64,000 bases of DNA from JAGPCK01 sp041675505 (GTDB lineage: Bacteria > Bacteroidota > Bacteroidia > UKL13-3): positions 62,001 to 126,000 of the forward strand of contig JBAYTR010000001.1 of NCBI GenBank assembly GCA_041675505.1, in the 5' to 3' direction. Below, in pieces: positions 17,562 through 26,080 of the stretch (within the stretch, counting starts at the first letter, position 1; each line of letters starts with the position of its first letter). The notes beneath the pieces are model-generated. The model made no database searches. It was not told where the DNA came from and saw only the letters and a list, made by a program, of their open reading frames with translations. Made by a program: the position numbers and the translations under genes.

Positions 17562-18351
17562 AAGAGTAATGGCTCAAGACTCTTTGACTATTAAAGCACA
17601 AGAACTATGGGATAAAGGAGATAATGAGGGGTCTTACCTGATTCTTGAACGTGCTATTTTCTTTTTACATGACTCATTAAAATTACCTTATGTAGTAAAG
17701 AAAGCAGAATTGCTTTTAAAGGAGAAGGATTTCGAAACTTCGGGACATTATTGGAAAATTGCTTGGGAAATATGTGAAGACAGCATTACTTCAATTAACT
17801 ATCAAGCTTTGGTTTGTTACTGTTACATCAAAATTGGAGAGTATAACATTGCCAAAAGTATACTTGCTCAAATGCCTGATTACAGTAAAGAATTAGAAAG
17901 AAAAAGGAGCCTCTACCTTTCCATTCTTCTTTTAAATGAAGGATTCATTGACAGCTGCAACAAAACCTTCACACAAAGTATTACATCCAACAATACCCTT
18001 CAAACCTGCTTTAGAAAAACAAAAAAAGTAGTGTACAAAAAATGCTCAAAAGCTATGCTATTTAGCTTTATTGCTCCAGGTTTAGGGCAATTGTATTCTG
18101 GTGATAATACTAATGCTGTAAAGTCATTTACTCTAAATGTGGTCATGGCTAGTTTATTCTACAGTACATTCATAAATTACTCTTTGGCAGATGCTAGTTT
18201 GCTTATGGGGCCTTGGGTGTTTCGATATTACACAGGCGGAGCTAAACAAGCTAAACACAATTGTATTACTAGAAAAGAGGATGCTATTGAGAGATTAGAA
18301 ACACTTCTGATTTTGCAGTATTTGAATATTGACAAAGCAAAAATGCAATAA
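17497..18351 (+). CDS. Exported YidD-cassette protein B (paralogue of A)
   Basis: A 284-residue protein. ATG 17497 gives a signal peptide (EKKLLILFFIIANFTLPI, cleaved near MAQ) and overlaps gene A by 65 nt; the alternative ATG 17569 would remove the signal. TPR-like helices follow (about 30-165; AQELWDKGDNEGSYLILERA, GEYNIAKSILAQMPDY). The C-terminal membrane domain reads SFIAPGLGQLYSGDNTNAVKSF (two parts: APGLGQLYSG and NAVKSF), matching ALVPGLGKAYCG in gene A. Same length, same order of parts and the shared MPD phrase indicate tandem duplication. No enzyme motif is seen. The three genes almost certainly form one transcript. Confidence 0.72.
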   Translation: MYIEKKLLILFFIIANFTLPIKRVMAQDSLTIKAQELWDKGDNEGSYLILERAIFFLHDSLKLPYVVKKAELLLKEKDFETSGHYWKIAWEICEDSITSINYQALVCYCYIKIGEYNIAKSILAQMPDYSKELERKRSLYLSILLLNEGFIDSCNKTFTQSITSNNTLQTCFRKTKKVVYKKCSKAMLFSFIAPGLGQLYSGDNTNAVKSFTLNVVMASLFYSTFINYSLADASLLMGPWVFRYYTGGAKQAKHNCITRKEDAIERLETLLILQYLNIDKAKMQ

Positions 18352-18434
18352 TCCTCCCAATTGAGGCAAATCTTAAATGGATAACAGTTTTAACGCAACT
18401 TCCTGTCTTTGTCAAAATATATTAGTAGTGTATA

Positions 18435-19484
18435 TTATCTCAGTTTCCCTATCCTCCCCTTGCTGCCTGCCAGAAAAACTGCTTTTCCTTTTTTGGCTTT
18501 GCGTACTACATGAAAGCCATTTCCGATTTTCGAAAACCGAAATTCCTGTGCGTTACCGTTAATCTGCCTAAAATACCCTATTTCAGTACTTGAAGTACCT
18601 GTGACAATAACCATATCCGTTGCAATAACTTCAATAGAGGATTTATAACCATGCGATACCTCATGATAATTCTCAACCAACTCCACAGGGTCTAACAAAT
18701 TGTACTCAAAACTATATGGCCTAAATGTCGTATCTTGTTGATAATCTCCTCCGGCAAAAAGCCAATGCTTATTTGATCGAGCCAGTGAAAAAGCACCCTG
18801 GCTAGGAATCCCCATCCTTGAAAAACCCAACCTATACTCTTCCCAGTTTTTATTTTGGGCGTCTTTATGATAAAAAACCGACCTCGCCCCTCCAGTAACA
18901 AACCCAAACCCACTTTTCCCCCAACACCTCAAACTTGTTCCACTGGCTGCAAACACAGCTTCACTGTCATGAGCCTCGGGGCAAAGTGTACTGTCCAGCA
19001 TTCGCCAACTGTCTCCTCCGTTGGTCGTTTCAAGTAAAACAAAACGTCCATTAATGGGGTCACCTACCAGCATGCCTCTTTTTTTATCCCAAAAATCCAT
19101 GGCATCTAAAAACATCTCCGGTCGGTTGTCCCTGAAAACAACTTTCCAGTTGTCACCCCCATCAACCGTTTTTAATATAACAGCCGGTGTACCCGATGCC
19201 ATAATTATCGCTGTGTTTTTATCAAAGGCTTCAATATCCCTGAAATCGCTTTTTTCAAATCCGGGTATATGCATCCATTTCCAGCTTTTACCACCGTCTT
19301 TTGACAAACCCACCGTTCCCTTACTTCCGCTCACCCAAACCACCTTATCAGTTACCACGCTTAGTCCCCTAAAACTGGTTTGACCCTGGCTGCTGTCAAC
19401 CAACTCAATGGAAAACTGCGACTTAACCTGTTGGCAAACAAGCGTTAGCCCCAGCAAAATAAATAGATGTAAATACCTGTACAT
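18435..19484 (-). CDS. Exported YCF48/BNR-repeat beta-propeller protein
   Basis: A 349-residue secreted protein with signal peptide (1-22, ending QQVKSQ). It carries repeated sialidase-like Asp-box/BNR turns: LSKDGGKSWKWM (about 60-71), LKTVDGGDNWKVV (about 104-116) and LETTNGGDSWRML (about 150-162), each S/T-x-D/N-G-G-x-x-W. Such proteins fold as a seven-bladed propeller related to the photosystem II assembly factor YCF48; Bacteroidota copies are often misnamed oxidoreductases. No sialidase catalytic residues are evident, so a binding or scaffold role is more likely. No T9SS domain. Its promoter is divergent from that of rpsL. Confidence 0.83.
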   Translation of the reverse strand: MYRYLHLFILLGLTLVCQQVKSQFSIELVDSSQGQTSFRGLSVVTDKVVWVSGSKGTVGLSKDGGKSWKWMHIPGFEKSDFRDIEAFDKNTAIIMASGTPAVILKTVDGGDNWKVVFRDNRPEMFLDAMDFWDKKRGMLVGDPINGRFVLLETTNGGDSWRMLDSTLCPEAHDSEAVFAASGTSLRCWGKSGFGFVTGGARSVFYHKDAQNKNWEEYRLGFSRMGIPSQGAFSLARSNKHWLFAGGDYQQDTTFRPYSFEYNLLDPVELVENYHEVSHGYKSSIEVIATDMVIVTGTSSTEIGYFRQINGNAQEFRFSKIGNGFHVVRKAKKGKAVFLAGSKGRIGKLR

Positions 19485-19536
19485 TAATTTGGATTAGTGG
19501 TGCAGAAAGTTCACCTTTGCCACCCCGATTGTGTTT

Positions 19537-19566
19537 CAAACATACAGCGAAAATGCTTGATAACAA
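19537..19566 (-). promoter_or_regulatory. Promoter of the YCF48-like gene
   Basis: Minus-strand TTG (19566-19564), a 19-nt spacer and TATGTTTG (19544-19537). The leader to ATG 19484 is about 46 nt. It is back to back with the rpsL promoter. Confidence 0.65.
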
Positions 19567-19612
19567 GAGATTACGAAAGGGTAATTTTTTTTTAATATTT
19601 ATTATCAATCTC

Positions 19613-19643
19613 TTGTAAATATGTTTCAGTCCCCTTACCTTTG
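19613..19643 (+). promoter_or_regulatory. Main promoter of the ribosomal superoperon (rpsL)
   Basis: TTG (19613-19615), a 20-nt spacer and TACCTTTG (19636-19643) match the Bacteroidota consensus. Transcription should begin near 19650, about 30 nt before rpsL. An AT-rich tract (19581-19610) precedes it, as in strong UP elements. Confidence 0.72.
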
Positions 19644-19679
19644 CCCTCCCAATTTCGAAAAGTTACGTAGTTAAAATTT

Positions 19680-20093
19680 ATGCCTACTATACAACAACTG
19701 ATACGCAAAGGCCGCACCACACCTCAGTGGAAGAGTAAATCTCCGGCCCTTGATTCTTGCCCTCAGCGCAGGGGTGTTTGTACCCGTGTATACACCACTA
19801 CGCCTAAAAAACCTAACTCGGCCATGCGTAAAGTGGCCAGGGTGCGTTTAAGTAACGGCAACGAGGTGAATGCATACATTCCCGGAGAAGGACACAATTT
19901 ACAGGAACACTCTATAGTGTTGGTACGTGGCGGAAGGGTAAAAGATCTTCCGGGTGTGCGTTACCACATTGTACGCGGAGCATTGGATACGGCCGGTGTT
20001 GAAGGACGTAACCAGCGCAGATCAAAATACGGAACCAAAAAACCTAAGGCAGGAGCAGCAGCTGCACCGGCTAAAGGAAAAGGAAAAAAATAA
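19680..20093 (+). CDS. rpsL: 30S ribosomal protein S12
   Basis: S12 (137 residues) lies at the decoding centre of the 30S subunit. The core TTTPKKPNSAMRKVARVRL is present (about 40-58), as is RGGRVKDLPGVRYH (about 84-97). Both Lys residues at which mutation gives streptomycin resistance (in TPKKPNS and RVKDLPG) are wild type. The tail has an Ala/Lys-rich extension (AGAAAAPAKGKGKK). First gene of the str-S10-spc-alpha run, 16 nt before rpsG. Confidence 0.98.
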   Translation: MPTIQQLIRKGRTTPQWKSKSPALDSCPQRRGVCTRVYTTTPKKPNSAMRKVARVRLSNGNEVNAYIPGEGHNLQEHSIVLVRGGRVKDLPGVRYHIVRGALDTAGVEGRNQRRSKYGTKKPKAGAAAAPAKGKGKK

Positions 20094-20109
20094 TTAGGAG
20101 TAGCACAGC

Positions 20110-20577
20110 ATGAGAAAAGCCAGAGCTAAAAAAAGAATCCTGTCACCCGATCCTCGTTTTAACGATATCCTGGTGACACGTTTTGTGAACAACCTGATGT
20201 GGAGCGGCAAGAAGAGCACCGCTTATAACGTTTTTTATGATGCGTTAGACATCGTTGAAAAGAAAACACAGGAGCGCGGAATTGATGTTTGGAAAAAAGC
20301 ATTGAACAACGTGATGCCTGCCGTAGAGGTAAAGGCAAGACGTGTAGGTGGTGCCACTTTCCAGATTCCAATGGAAGTACCTGCTGACAGAAAAATAGCT
20401 GTAGGTATGAAATGGATGATTAACTATGCCCGTTCACGCAATGAGAAATCAATGACGGATAAACTCGCAGGTGAAATCATTGCAGCATCCAAAGGTGAAG
20501 GTGCTTCAGTTAAGAAAAGAGAAGACACCCACAAGATGGCTGATGCCAACAAAGCTTTCTCTCACTTTAAAGTTTAA
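20110..20577 (+). CDS. rpsG: 30S ribosomal protein S7
   Basis: S7 (155 residues) nucleates assembly of the 30S head and contacts the E-site tRNA. Landmarks are MRKARAKKRILSPDPRF at the start, VTRFVNNLMWSGKKSTA, and the conserved VKARRVGGATFQIPMEV (about 75-91). Normal length. Between rpsL and fusA as in the classical str operon. Confidence 0.98.
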   Translation: MRKARAKKRILSPDPRFNDILVTRFVNNLMWSGKKSTAYNVFYDALDIVEKKTQERGIDVWKKALNNVMPAVEVKARRVGGATFQIPMEVPADRKIAVGMKWMINYARSRNEKSMTDKLAGEIIAASKGEGASVKKREDTHKMADANKAFSHFKV

Positions 20578-20598
20578 TAACAGGAATAGATAAATCAA

Positions 20599-22704
20599 AT
20601 GTCCAGAGATCTCAGATATACAAGAAACATAGGAATTGCAGCTCACATTGATGCTGGTAAAACCACCACTACAGAGCGTATTCTTTACTACTCAGGTGTG
20701 AACCACAAGATAGGTGAAGTGCATGACGGAGCTTCTACGATGGACTGGATGGTACAAGAGGCTGAGCGTGGTATAACCATTACCTCTGCTGCTACTACTG
20801 TTCCATGGAAATACCGTGACACACAATACCAAATCAACATCATTGATACTCCCGGTCACGTGGATTTTACCGTTGAGGTAAACCGCTCCTTACGTATCCT
20901 TGACGGATTGGTATTTTTGTTTTCTGCTGTTGATGGTGTTGAACCACAATCTGAAACCAACTGGCGTTTAGCTAATAATTACAACGTTGCCCGTATAGGC
21001 TTCGTAAATAAAATGGACCGCTCCGGTGCCGATTTCCTTAATGTGGTAAAACAGGTTAAAGAAATGTTGGGCAGTAATGCGGTTCCTTTGCAATTACCCA
21101 TAGGTGCTGAAGATAGCTTTACCGGTGTGGTTGACTTAATCAACTTCCGCGGAATGGTATGGAATGAAGCTGATAAAGGAATGACTTATAAAGTAATTCC
21201 TATTCCTGACGATATGATGGAAGAAGCTACCCAATACCGTGAAAAGCTTCTGGAAGCTGTGTCTGAATTTGACGATTCTTTGATGGAGAAATTCTTCGAA
21301 GATCCGGCTTCTATCACAGAGCGCGAAATTCTGGATGCGTTGCGTAAAGCTACCATTGCCATGAAAATTGTTCCTATGGTATGCGGTTCATCTTTCAAAA
21401 ATAAAGGTGTACAAACCATGTTGGATTTGGTAATGGAACTTTTACCTAGTCCTATGGACAAAGAAAGTGTTAAAGGAATTAACCCTGACACCGGTGCTGA
21501 AGAAACACGTAAACCTGATTACAACGAGCCTTTCACAGCTCTTGCCTTCAAAATCGCTACCGATCCGTTTGTAGGTCGTTTGGCTTTCATGCGTGCCTAC
21601 TCAGGTAAACTGGATGCAGGTTCATACATATTGAATACCCGCAGCGGAAACAAAGAGCGTATATCACGTATTTTCCAGATGCACGCCAACAAGCAAAACC
21701 CTATCGAAAGCCTTGGAGCCGGAGATATTGGTGCAGCTGTTGGATTTAAAGACATCAAAACCGGAGATACCCTGTGCGATGAGAAACACCCGATTGTTCT
21801 CGAAGCGATGGATTTCCCTGAGCCTGTAATCGGTTTGGCTATTGAGCCTAAAACCCAGGCCGACTCAGATAAATTAGGTAACGCTTTAGCTAAACTGGCT
21901 GAAGAGGATCCTACCTTCCGTGTTAAAACTGACGAAGATACCGGACAAACAGTAATCTCAGGAATGGGTGAATTACACTTGGAGATTATCGTTGACCGTT
22001 TGAAGCGTGAATTTAAAGTAGAATGTAATCAAGGTGCTCCGCAGGTAGCTTACAAAGAGGCTATCAACAAAGCAGTTGAGCACCGTGAAGTATATAAGAA
22101 ACAAACCGGTGGTCGCGGTAAGTTTGCCGATATCATGTTTGAATTGATGCCCGGCAACCCCGAGAAACCAGGTTTGGAGTTTGTAAACGAAGTAGTAGGT
22201 GGTTCAATTCCACGTGAATTTATCCCTTCTATTCAAAAAGGATTCGATCAGGCAATGTCCAATGGTGTATTGGCAGGTTATCCTGTAGATAACATCAAAG
22301 TACGTTTGTTTGATGGTTCCTTCCACCCTGTTGACTCCGATTCCTTCTCTTTTGAAATGGCAGCTAAAATTGCCTTCAAAGAAGCTTGTCGTAAAGCATC
22401 ACCGGTATTACTTGAGCCTATTATGAAAGTGGAGGTATTAACTCCTGAAGAAAACATGGGTGACGTAATCGGTGACTTGAACAAGCGCAGAGGTATGATG
22501 GAAGGTATGGATACCCGTGCCGGAGCTCAGGTAATAAAAGCAAAAGTGCCATTGGGCGAAATGTTCGGCTACGTAACAACTTTACGTACCATCACTTCAG
22601 GCCGTGCCACTTCTACCATGGAGTTCTCTCATTACTCAGATGCTCCTAAAATGATTACAGACGAAGTATTAGCAAAAGTAAACGGAAAAGCAGCAAAAGC
22701 TTAA
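20599..22704 (+). CDS. fusA: Elongation factor G
   Basis: EF-G (701 residues) is the GTPase that drives translocation of tRNA and mRNA. GTP-binding motifs are intact: AHIDAGKTTTTERIL from residue 15 (G1), RGITITSAATT (switch region), IIDTPGHVDF (G3) and VNKMDRSGADF (G4). Later domains show GMGELHLEIIVDRLKREF (domain III) and ALTEENMGDVIGDLNKRRG-like sequence near the end. Full length. It sits directly upstream of rpsJ, linking the str and S10 groups; tuf is not here but at 62306-63493. Confidence 0.98.
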   Translation: MSRDLRYTRNIGIAAHIDAGKTTTTERILYYSGVNHKIGEVHDGASTMDWMVQEAERGITITSAATTVPWKYRDTQYQINIIDTPGHVDFTVEVNRSLRILDGLVFLFSAVDGVEPQSETNWRLANNYNVARIGFVNKMDRSGADFLNVVKQVKEMLGSNAVPLQLPIGAEDSFTGVVDLINFRGMVWNEADKGMTYKVIPIPDDMMEEATQYREKLLEAVSEFDDSLMEKFFEDPASITEREILDALRKATIAMKIVPMVCGSSFKNKGVQTMLDLVMELLPSPMDKESVKGINPDTGAEETRKPDYNEPFTALAFKIATDPFVGRLAFMRAYSGKLDAGSYILNTRSGNKERISRIFQMHANKQNPIESLGAGDIGAAVGFKDIKTGDTLCDEKHPIVLEAMDFPEPVIGLAIEPKTQADSDKLGNALAKLAEEDPTFRVKTDEDTGQTVISGMGELHLEIIVDRLKREFKVECNQGAPQVAYKEAINKAVEHREVYKKQTGGRGKFADIMFELMPGNPEKPGLEFVNEVVGGSIPREFIPSIQKGFDQAMSNGVLAGYPVDNIKVRLFDGSFHPVDSDSFSFEMAAKIAFKEACRKASPVLLEPIMKVEVLTPEENMGDVIGDLNKRRGMMEGMDTRAGAQVIKAKVPLGEMFGYVTTLRTITSGRATSTMEFSHYSDAPKMITDEVLAKVNGKAAKA

Positions 22705-22711
22705 TAACACA

Positions 22712-23020
22712 ATGGTTAGCCAAAAAATCAGAATTAAGTTAAAATCTTACGATTACAACCTGGTTGATAAATCAGCTGAGAAAATCGTGAGGACGGTTAA
22801 ATCAACCGGAGCAGTAGTGAGCGGACCAATTCCGCTGCCTACCGAAAAGAAAGTATACACAGTATTGCGTTCACCTCACGTGAACAAAAAAGCAAGAGAG
22901 CAATTCCAACTGTGTTCTTACAAGAGACTGCTCGATATTTACAGTTCAACAGCAAAAACTGTTGACGCATTAATGAAACTGGAACTTCCCAGCGGTGTAG
23001 ACGTTGAAATAAAAGTTTGA
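22712..23020 (+). CDS. rpsJ: 30S ribosomal protein S10
   Basis: S10 (102 residues) is part of the 30S head and, as NusE, also of transcription antitermination complexes. It opens with QKIRIKLKSYDYNLVDKSAE and contains SGPIPLPTEKKVYTVLRSPHVNKK, both universal. Seven nucleotides after fusA. Confidence 0.98.
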   Translation: MVSQKIRIKLKSYDYNLVDKSAEKIVRTVKSTGAVVSGPIPLPTEKKVYTVLRSPHVNKKAREQFQLCSYKRLLDIYSSTAKTVDALMKLELPSGVDVEIKV

Positions 23021-23022
23021 TC

Positions 23023-23640
23023 ATGTCAGGTATCATAGGTAAAAAAATAGGTATGACCAGCATATTCGACAAGAATGGCAAGTACGTAGCATGTACTGTT
23101 GTTCAAGCTGGTCCATGTGTTGTTACTCAGGTTAAAACTGAAGAAACAGACGGATACTCGTCTATTCAGTTGGCCTTTGGCGATGCAAAAGAAAAAAACA
23201 CTCCCAATGCATTGATGGGGCACCTCAAAAAAGCTGGTGCAACAGCAAAATCAAAATTGGTTGAGTTCAAAGGATTTGAAACCCCGCTTAACTTGGGTGA
23301 CATTATCAATGTTGACTTATTTGCCGAAGGTGAATTTGTTGACGTGGTAGGCACCAGCAAGGGTAAAGGTTTTCAGGGCGTAGTAAAACGTCACGGCTTT
23401 AGCGGTGTGGGTGGAACTACACACGGTCAGCACGACCGTTTGCGCTCTCCGGGTTCTATCGGAGCATCATCTTTCCCTTCGAAAGTATTCAAAGGAATGC
23501 GGATGGCCGGTCGTACTGGAGGTACACGTATTAAAACCACCAATCTCGAAATTATTAAAGTAATAAAGGAGCAAAACCTGATTGTACTTAAAGGTGCAAT
23601 ACCAGGTGCTAAAGGCTCATTTGTATTAGTAGAAAAGTAA
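23023..23640 (+). CDS. rplC: 50S ribosomal protein L3
   Basis: L3 (205 residues) starts assembly of the 50S subunit near the peptidyl-transferase centre. ATG 23023 (SGIIGKKIGMTSIF) is the start; an in-frame TTG at 23017 overlaps the rpsJ stop and is less likely. SKGKGFQGVVKRHGFSGVGGTTHG (in parts: KGKGFQGVVKRHGF, GGTTHGQHDRLR) is the signature loop that reaches the catalytic centre. Confidence 0.98.
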   Translation: MSGIIGKKIGMTSIFDKNGKYVACTVVQAGPCVVTQVKTEETDGYSSIQLAFGDAKEKNTPNALMGHLKKAGATAKSKLVEFKGFETPLNLGDIINVDLFAEGEFVDVVGTSKGKGFQGVVKRHGFSGVGGTTHGQHDRLRSPGSIGASSFPSKVFKGMRMAGRTGGTRIKTTNLEIIKVIKEQNLIVLKGAIPGAKGSFVLVEK

Positions 23641-23641
23641 G

Positions 23642-24271
23642 ATGGAACTAGCAGTATTAAATACCAAAGGATCTGAAACCGGCAGAAAAGTTAGTCTGGA
23701 CGGTACCATATTCTCCGTTGATCCTAACGACCACGCTATTTGGTTGGATGTGAAACAATACCTGGCCAACAAACGTCAGGGTACACACAAAACCAAAGAC
23801 AAAAGTGAAGTAAGCGGTTCAACCAAAAAACTTCACCGCCAAAAAGGTACAGGTGGTTCACGTAAAGGAAGTATCAAAAGCGGTACTTTCGTAGGTGGAG
23901 CCCGTATACATGGTCCTCGCCCGCGGGACTACAGTTTCAAACTGAACAAAAAATTAAAGGACGTTGCTCGTAAGTCAGCTCTTACCTACAAAGCACAGGG
24001 AAATAATATCCTTGTTCTGGAAGAGTTTAACATGGCCACTCCAAAAACACGTGAATACATTTCCATTCTGGAGAACTTAAAGGTGAACAACAGCAAAACC
24101 TTACTGGTAGTTGCTGATTACAATACCAACCTTTACCTCTCCAGCAGAAATCTGGCAAAAGCCAAGGTGATGAAAGCAGCTGATTTGAACACGTATGAAA
24201 TCATGAATGCTAAAAACATCATTCTGTTGGAAAACTCAGTGAAAGCAATTGAAGAAACGTTAAATAAGTAA
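23642..24271 (+). CDS. rplD: 50S ribosomal protein L4
   Basis: L4 (209 residues) lines the peptide exit tunnel; in gammaproteobacteria it also represses the S10 operon. The tunnel loop is evident: KLHRQKGTGGSRKGSIKSG and FVGGARIHGPRPRDYSF. No sign of macrolide-resistance changes can be judged without alignment. One base after rplC. Confidence 0.97.
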   Translation: MELAVLNTKGSETGRKVSLDGTIFSVDPNDHAIWLDVKQYLANKRQGTHKTKDKSEVSGSTKKLHRQKGTGGSRKGSIKSGTFVGGARIHGPRPRDYSFKLNKKLKDVARKSALTYKAQGNNILVLEEFNMATPKTREYISILENLKVNNSKTLLVVADYNTNLYLSSRNLAKAKVMKAADLNTYEIMNAKNIILLENSVKAIEETLNK

Positions 24272-24274
24272 CCA

Positions 24275-24565
24275 ATGAGCGTACTGAAAAAACCGATAAT
24301 AACCGAGAAAATGACTGCTATAACAGATAAGCTGAAGCAGTATGGTTTTATCGTAGATAAAGAAGCTACAAAACCTCAGATTATCTCTGCGGTAGAAAAG
24401 AAATACAATGTGAACGTTGCCGGAATAAGCACGTTAATTGTAGCGGGCAAAACCAAATCAAGATATACTAAAAAAGGTACATCTTCAGGCCGTAAGCCCA
24501 ATTACAAAAAAGCAATAGTTACATTACAGGAAGGTCAATCCATTGACTTTTTTGAAAACGTATAA
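24275..24565 (+). CDS. rplW: 50S ribosomal protein L23
   Basis: L23 (96 residues) sits at the exit of the peptide tunnel and docks trigger factor, SRP and the SecYEG channel. It opens with LKKPIITEKMTAI and contains VNVAGISTLIVAGKTK, both typical. Normal length. Confidence 0.97.
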   Translation: MSVLKKPIITEKMTAITDKLKQYGFIVDKEATKPQIISAVEKKYNVNVAGISTLIVAGKTKSRYTKKGTSSGRKPNYKKAIVTLQEGQSIDFFENV

Positions 24566-24578
24566 GGTATAGACAGTC

Positions 24579-25403
24579 ATGGCAGTTAGAAGATTAAAAC
24601 CAAATACACCGGGAACACGCTTCAGAGTAGTTAATACTTATGAAGAGATTACCACCAACATACCCGAAAAAAGCCTTACAGCTCCTGTAAAGAACAGTGG
24701 CGGACGTAACAACAGCGGTAAAATGACCATGCGCTACATTGGCGGAGGTCATAAAAGAAAATACAGAATCATTGATTTCAAACGTAACAAGTTTGATATC
24801 CCTGCAACTGTAAAAACTGTGGAGTACGATCCTAACCGTTCAGCTTTTATCGCATTGGTGGAGTATACCGATGGTGAAAAAAGATACATACTTGCTCCAA
24901 ACGGAATCAAAGTTGGGCAGCAGGTAATCTCCGGTAAAGATGTAGCTCCTGAGGTAGGAAATGCTCTTCCGCTTGCTAACATTCCCATGGGTAGCATTAT
25001 CTACAACATTGAAATGAATCCGGGTCAGGGCGGTAAAATTGCCCGCAGTGCCGGAACATACGGACAGTTACAAGCACGTGACGGTAAATATGCTACCATC
25101 AAATTATCATCAGGTGAAAGCCGAATGATTTTGAGTGCCTGCCTCGCTACTGTAGGTTCGGTTTCTAACCCTGACCATACATTGGAGCGTAAAGGTAAAG
25201 CCGGTGCCAGCCGTTGGATTGGTCGCAGACCAAGAACACGTCCTGTAGCAATGAACCCTGTAGATCACCCGATGGGTGGTGGTGAAGGACGTGCTTCAGG
25301 TGGACACCCACGCTCACGTAAAGGATTGTTGGCTAAAGGTTACAAAACACGTGACCCTAAGAAAACAACTAGTAAAATGATTGTTGAAAAAAGAAAGAAG
25401 TAA
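24579..25403 (+). CDS. rplB: 50S ribosomal protein L2
   Basis: L2 (274 residues) binds 23S rRNA close to the peptidyl-transferase centre. Conserved stretches are SGRNNSGKMTMRYIGGGHK-like GGRNNSGKMTMRYIGGGHKR (about 40-60), RSAGTYGQLQARDG, and MNPVDHPMGGGEGRASGGHP containing the critical His of the family. Full length. Confidence 0.98.
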   Translation: MAVRRLKPNTPGTRFRVVNTYEEITTNIPEKSLTAPVKNSGGRNNSGKMTMRYIGGGHKRKYRIIDFKRNKFDIPATVKTVEYDPNRSAFIALVEYTDGEKRYILAPNGIKVGQQVISGKDVAPEVGNALPLANIPMGSIIYNIEMNPGQGGKIARSAGTYGQLQARDGKYATIKLSSGESRMILSACLATVGSVSNPDHTLERKGKAGASRWIGRRPRTRPVAMNPVDHPMGGGEGRASGGHPRSRKGLLAKGYKTRDPKKTTSKMIVEKRKK

Positions 25404-25412
25404 TAGGATAAT

Positions 25413-25682
25413 ATGGCTCGTTCACTGAAAAAAGGACCCTTTGTTGATGTGAAGCTGGAAAAGAAAGTTCTGGCTGCAACGGATAACAAGAAAAAGTCGG
25501 TAATCAAAACCTGGTCTCGCAGATCAATGATTACACCTGACTTTGTAGGACAAACATTTGCTGTACACAACGGCAATAAGTTCATTCCTGTATATGTAAC
25601 CGAGAATATGGTCGGACACAAACTGGGTGAGTTTGCTCCTACCCGCACATTTAAAGGTCACCCTGTAAAAAAGGATAAGTAA
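25413..25682 (+). CDS. rpsS: 30S ribosomal protein S19
   Basis: S19 (89 residues) is a head protein that forms a complex with S13. It reads ARSLKKGPFVDVKLEKKV at the start and VTENMVGHKLGEFAPTRTF near the end, both diagnostic. Confidence 0.98.
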   Translation: MARSLKKGPFVDVKLEKKVLAATDNKKKSVIKTWSRRSMITPDFVGQTFAVHNGNKFIPVYVTENMVGHKLGEFAPTRTFKGHPVKKDK

Positions 25683-25687
25683 TTAAG

Positions 25688-26071
25688 ATGGAAGCAATAG
25701 CAAAATTGAATAACTGTCCTACCTCGCCACGCAAAATGCGTTTGCTGGCCGACCTGATCAGAGGTAAGGAAGTAGAAAAAGCTTTAGGTATTCTGAAGTT
25801 TAACAGCAAACATGACAATGCAAAACGCATGGAGAAACTGTTACTTTCAGCTATCGCCAACTGGCAACAGAAGAACGAAGGTTCACGTGTTGAACAAAGC
25901 GGACTTATTATTAAAACCGTTTTTGTTGACTGTGCACCAATGTTGAAACGTCTTCGTCCTGCTCCTCAGGGAAGAGGTTACAGAGTGCGCAAAAGATCTA
26001 ACCACGTTACCTTAGTGGTAGACACCAAAAGCCAAGATAAAAATTCAAAAGAAACCACAACACAAGAGTAA
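25688..26071 (+). CDS. rplV: 50S ribosomal protein L22
   Basis: L22 (127 residues) narrows the exit tunnel together with L4. SPRKMRLLADLIRGKEVEKAL and PMLKRLRPAPQGRGYRVRKR are the family signatures; the second is the tunnel hairpin. A short polar tail (SQDKNSKETTTQE) is lineage-specific. Confidence 0.97.
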   Translation: MEAIAKLNNCPTSPRKMRLLADLIRGKEVEKALGILKFNSKHDNAKRMEKLLLSAIANWQQKNEGSRVEQSGLIIKTVFVDCAPMLKRLRPAPQGRGYRVRKRSNHVTLVVDTKSQDKNSKETTTQE

Positions 26072-26080
26072 AGAACAGAT

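Noticed and set aside
18377..18562. Short frame of 61 codons between the YidD cassette and the YCF48-like gene
   Set aside because: Mostly overlaps the YCF48-like gene in antisense and has no promoter box or signal of its own.
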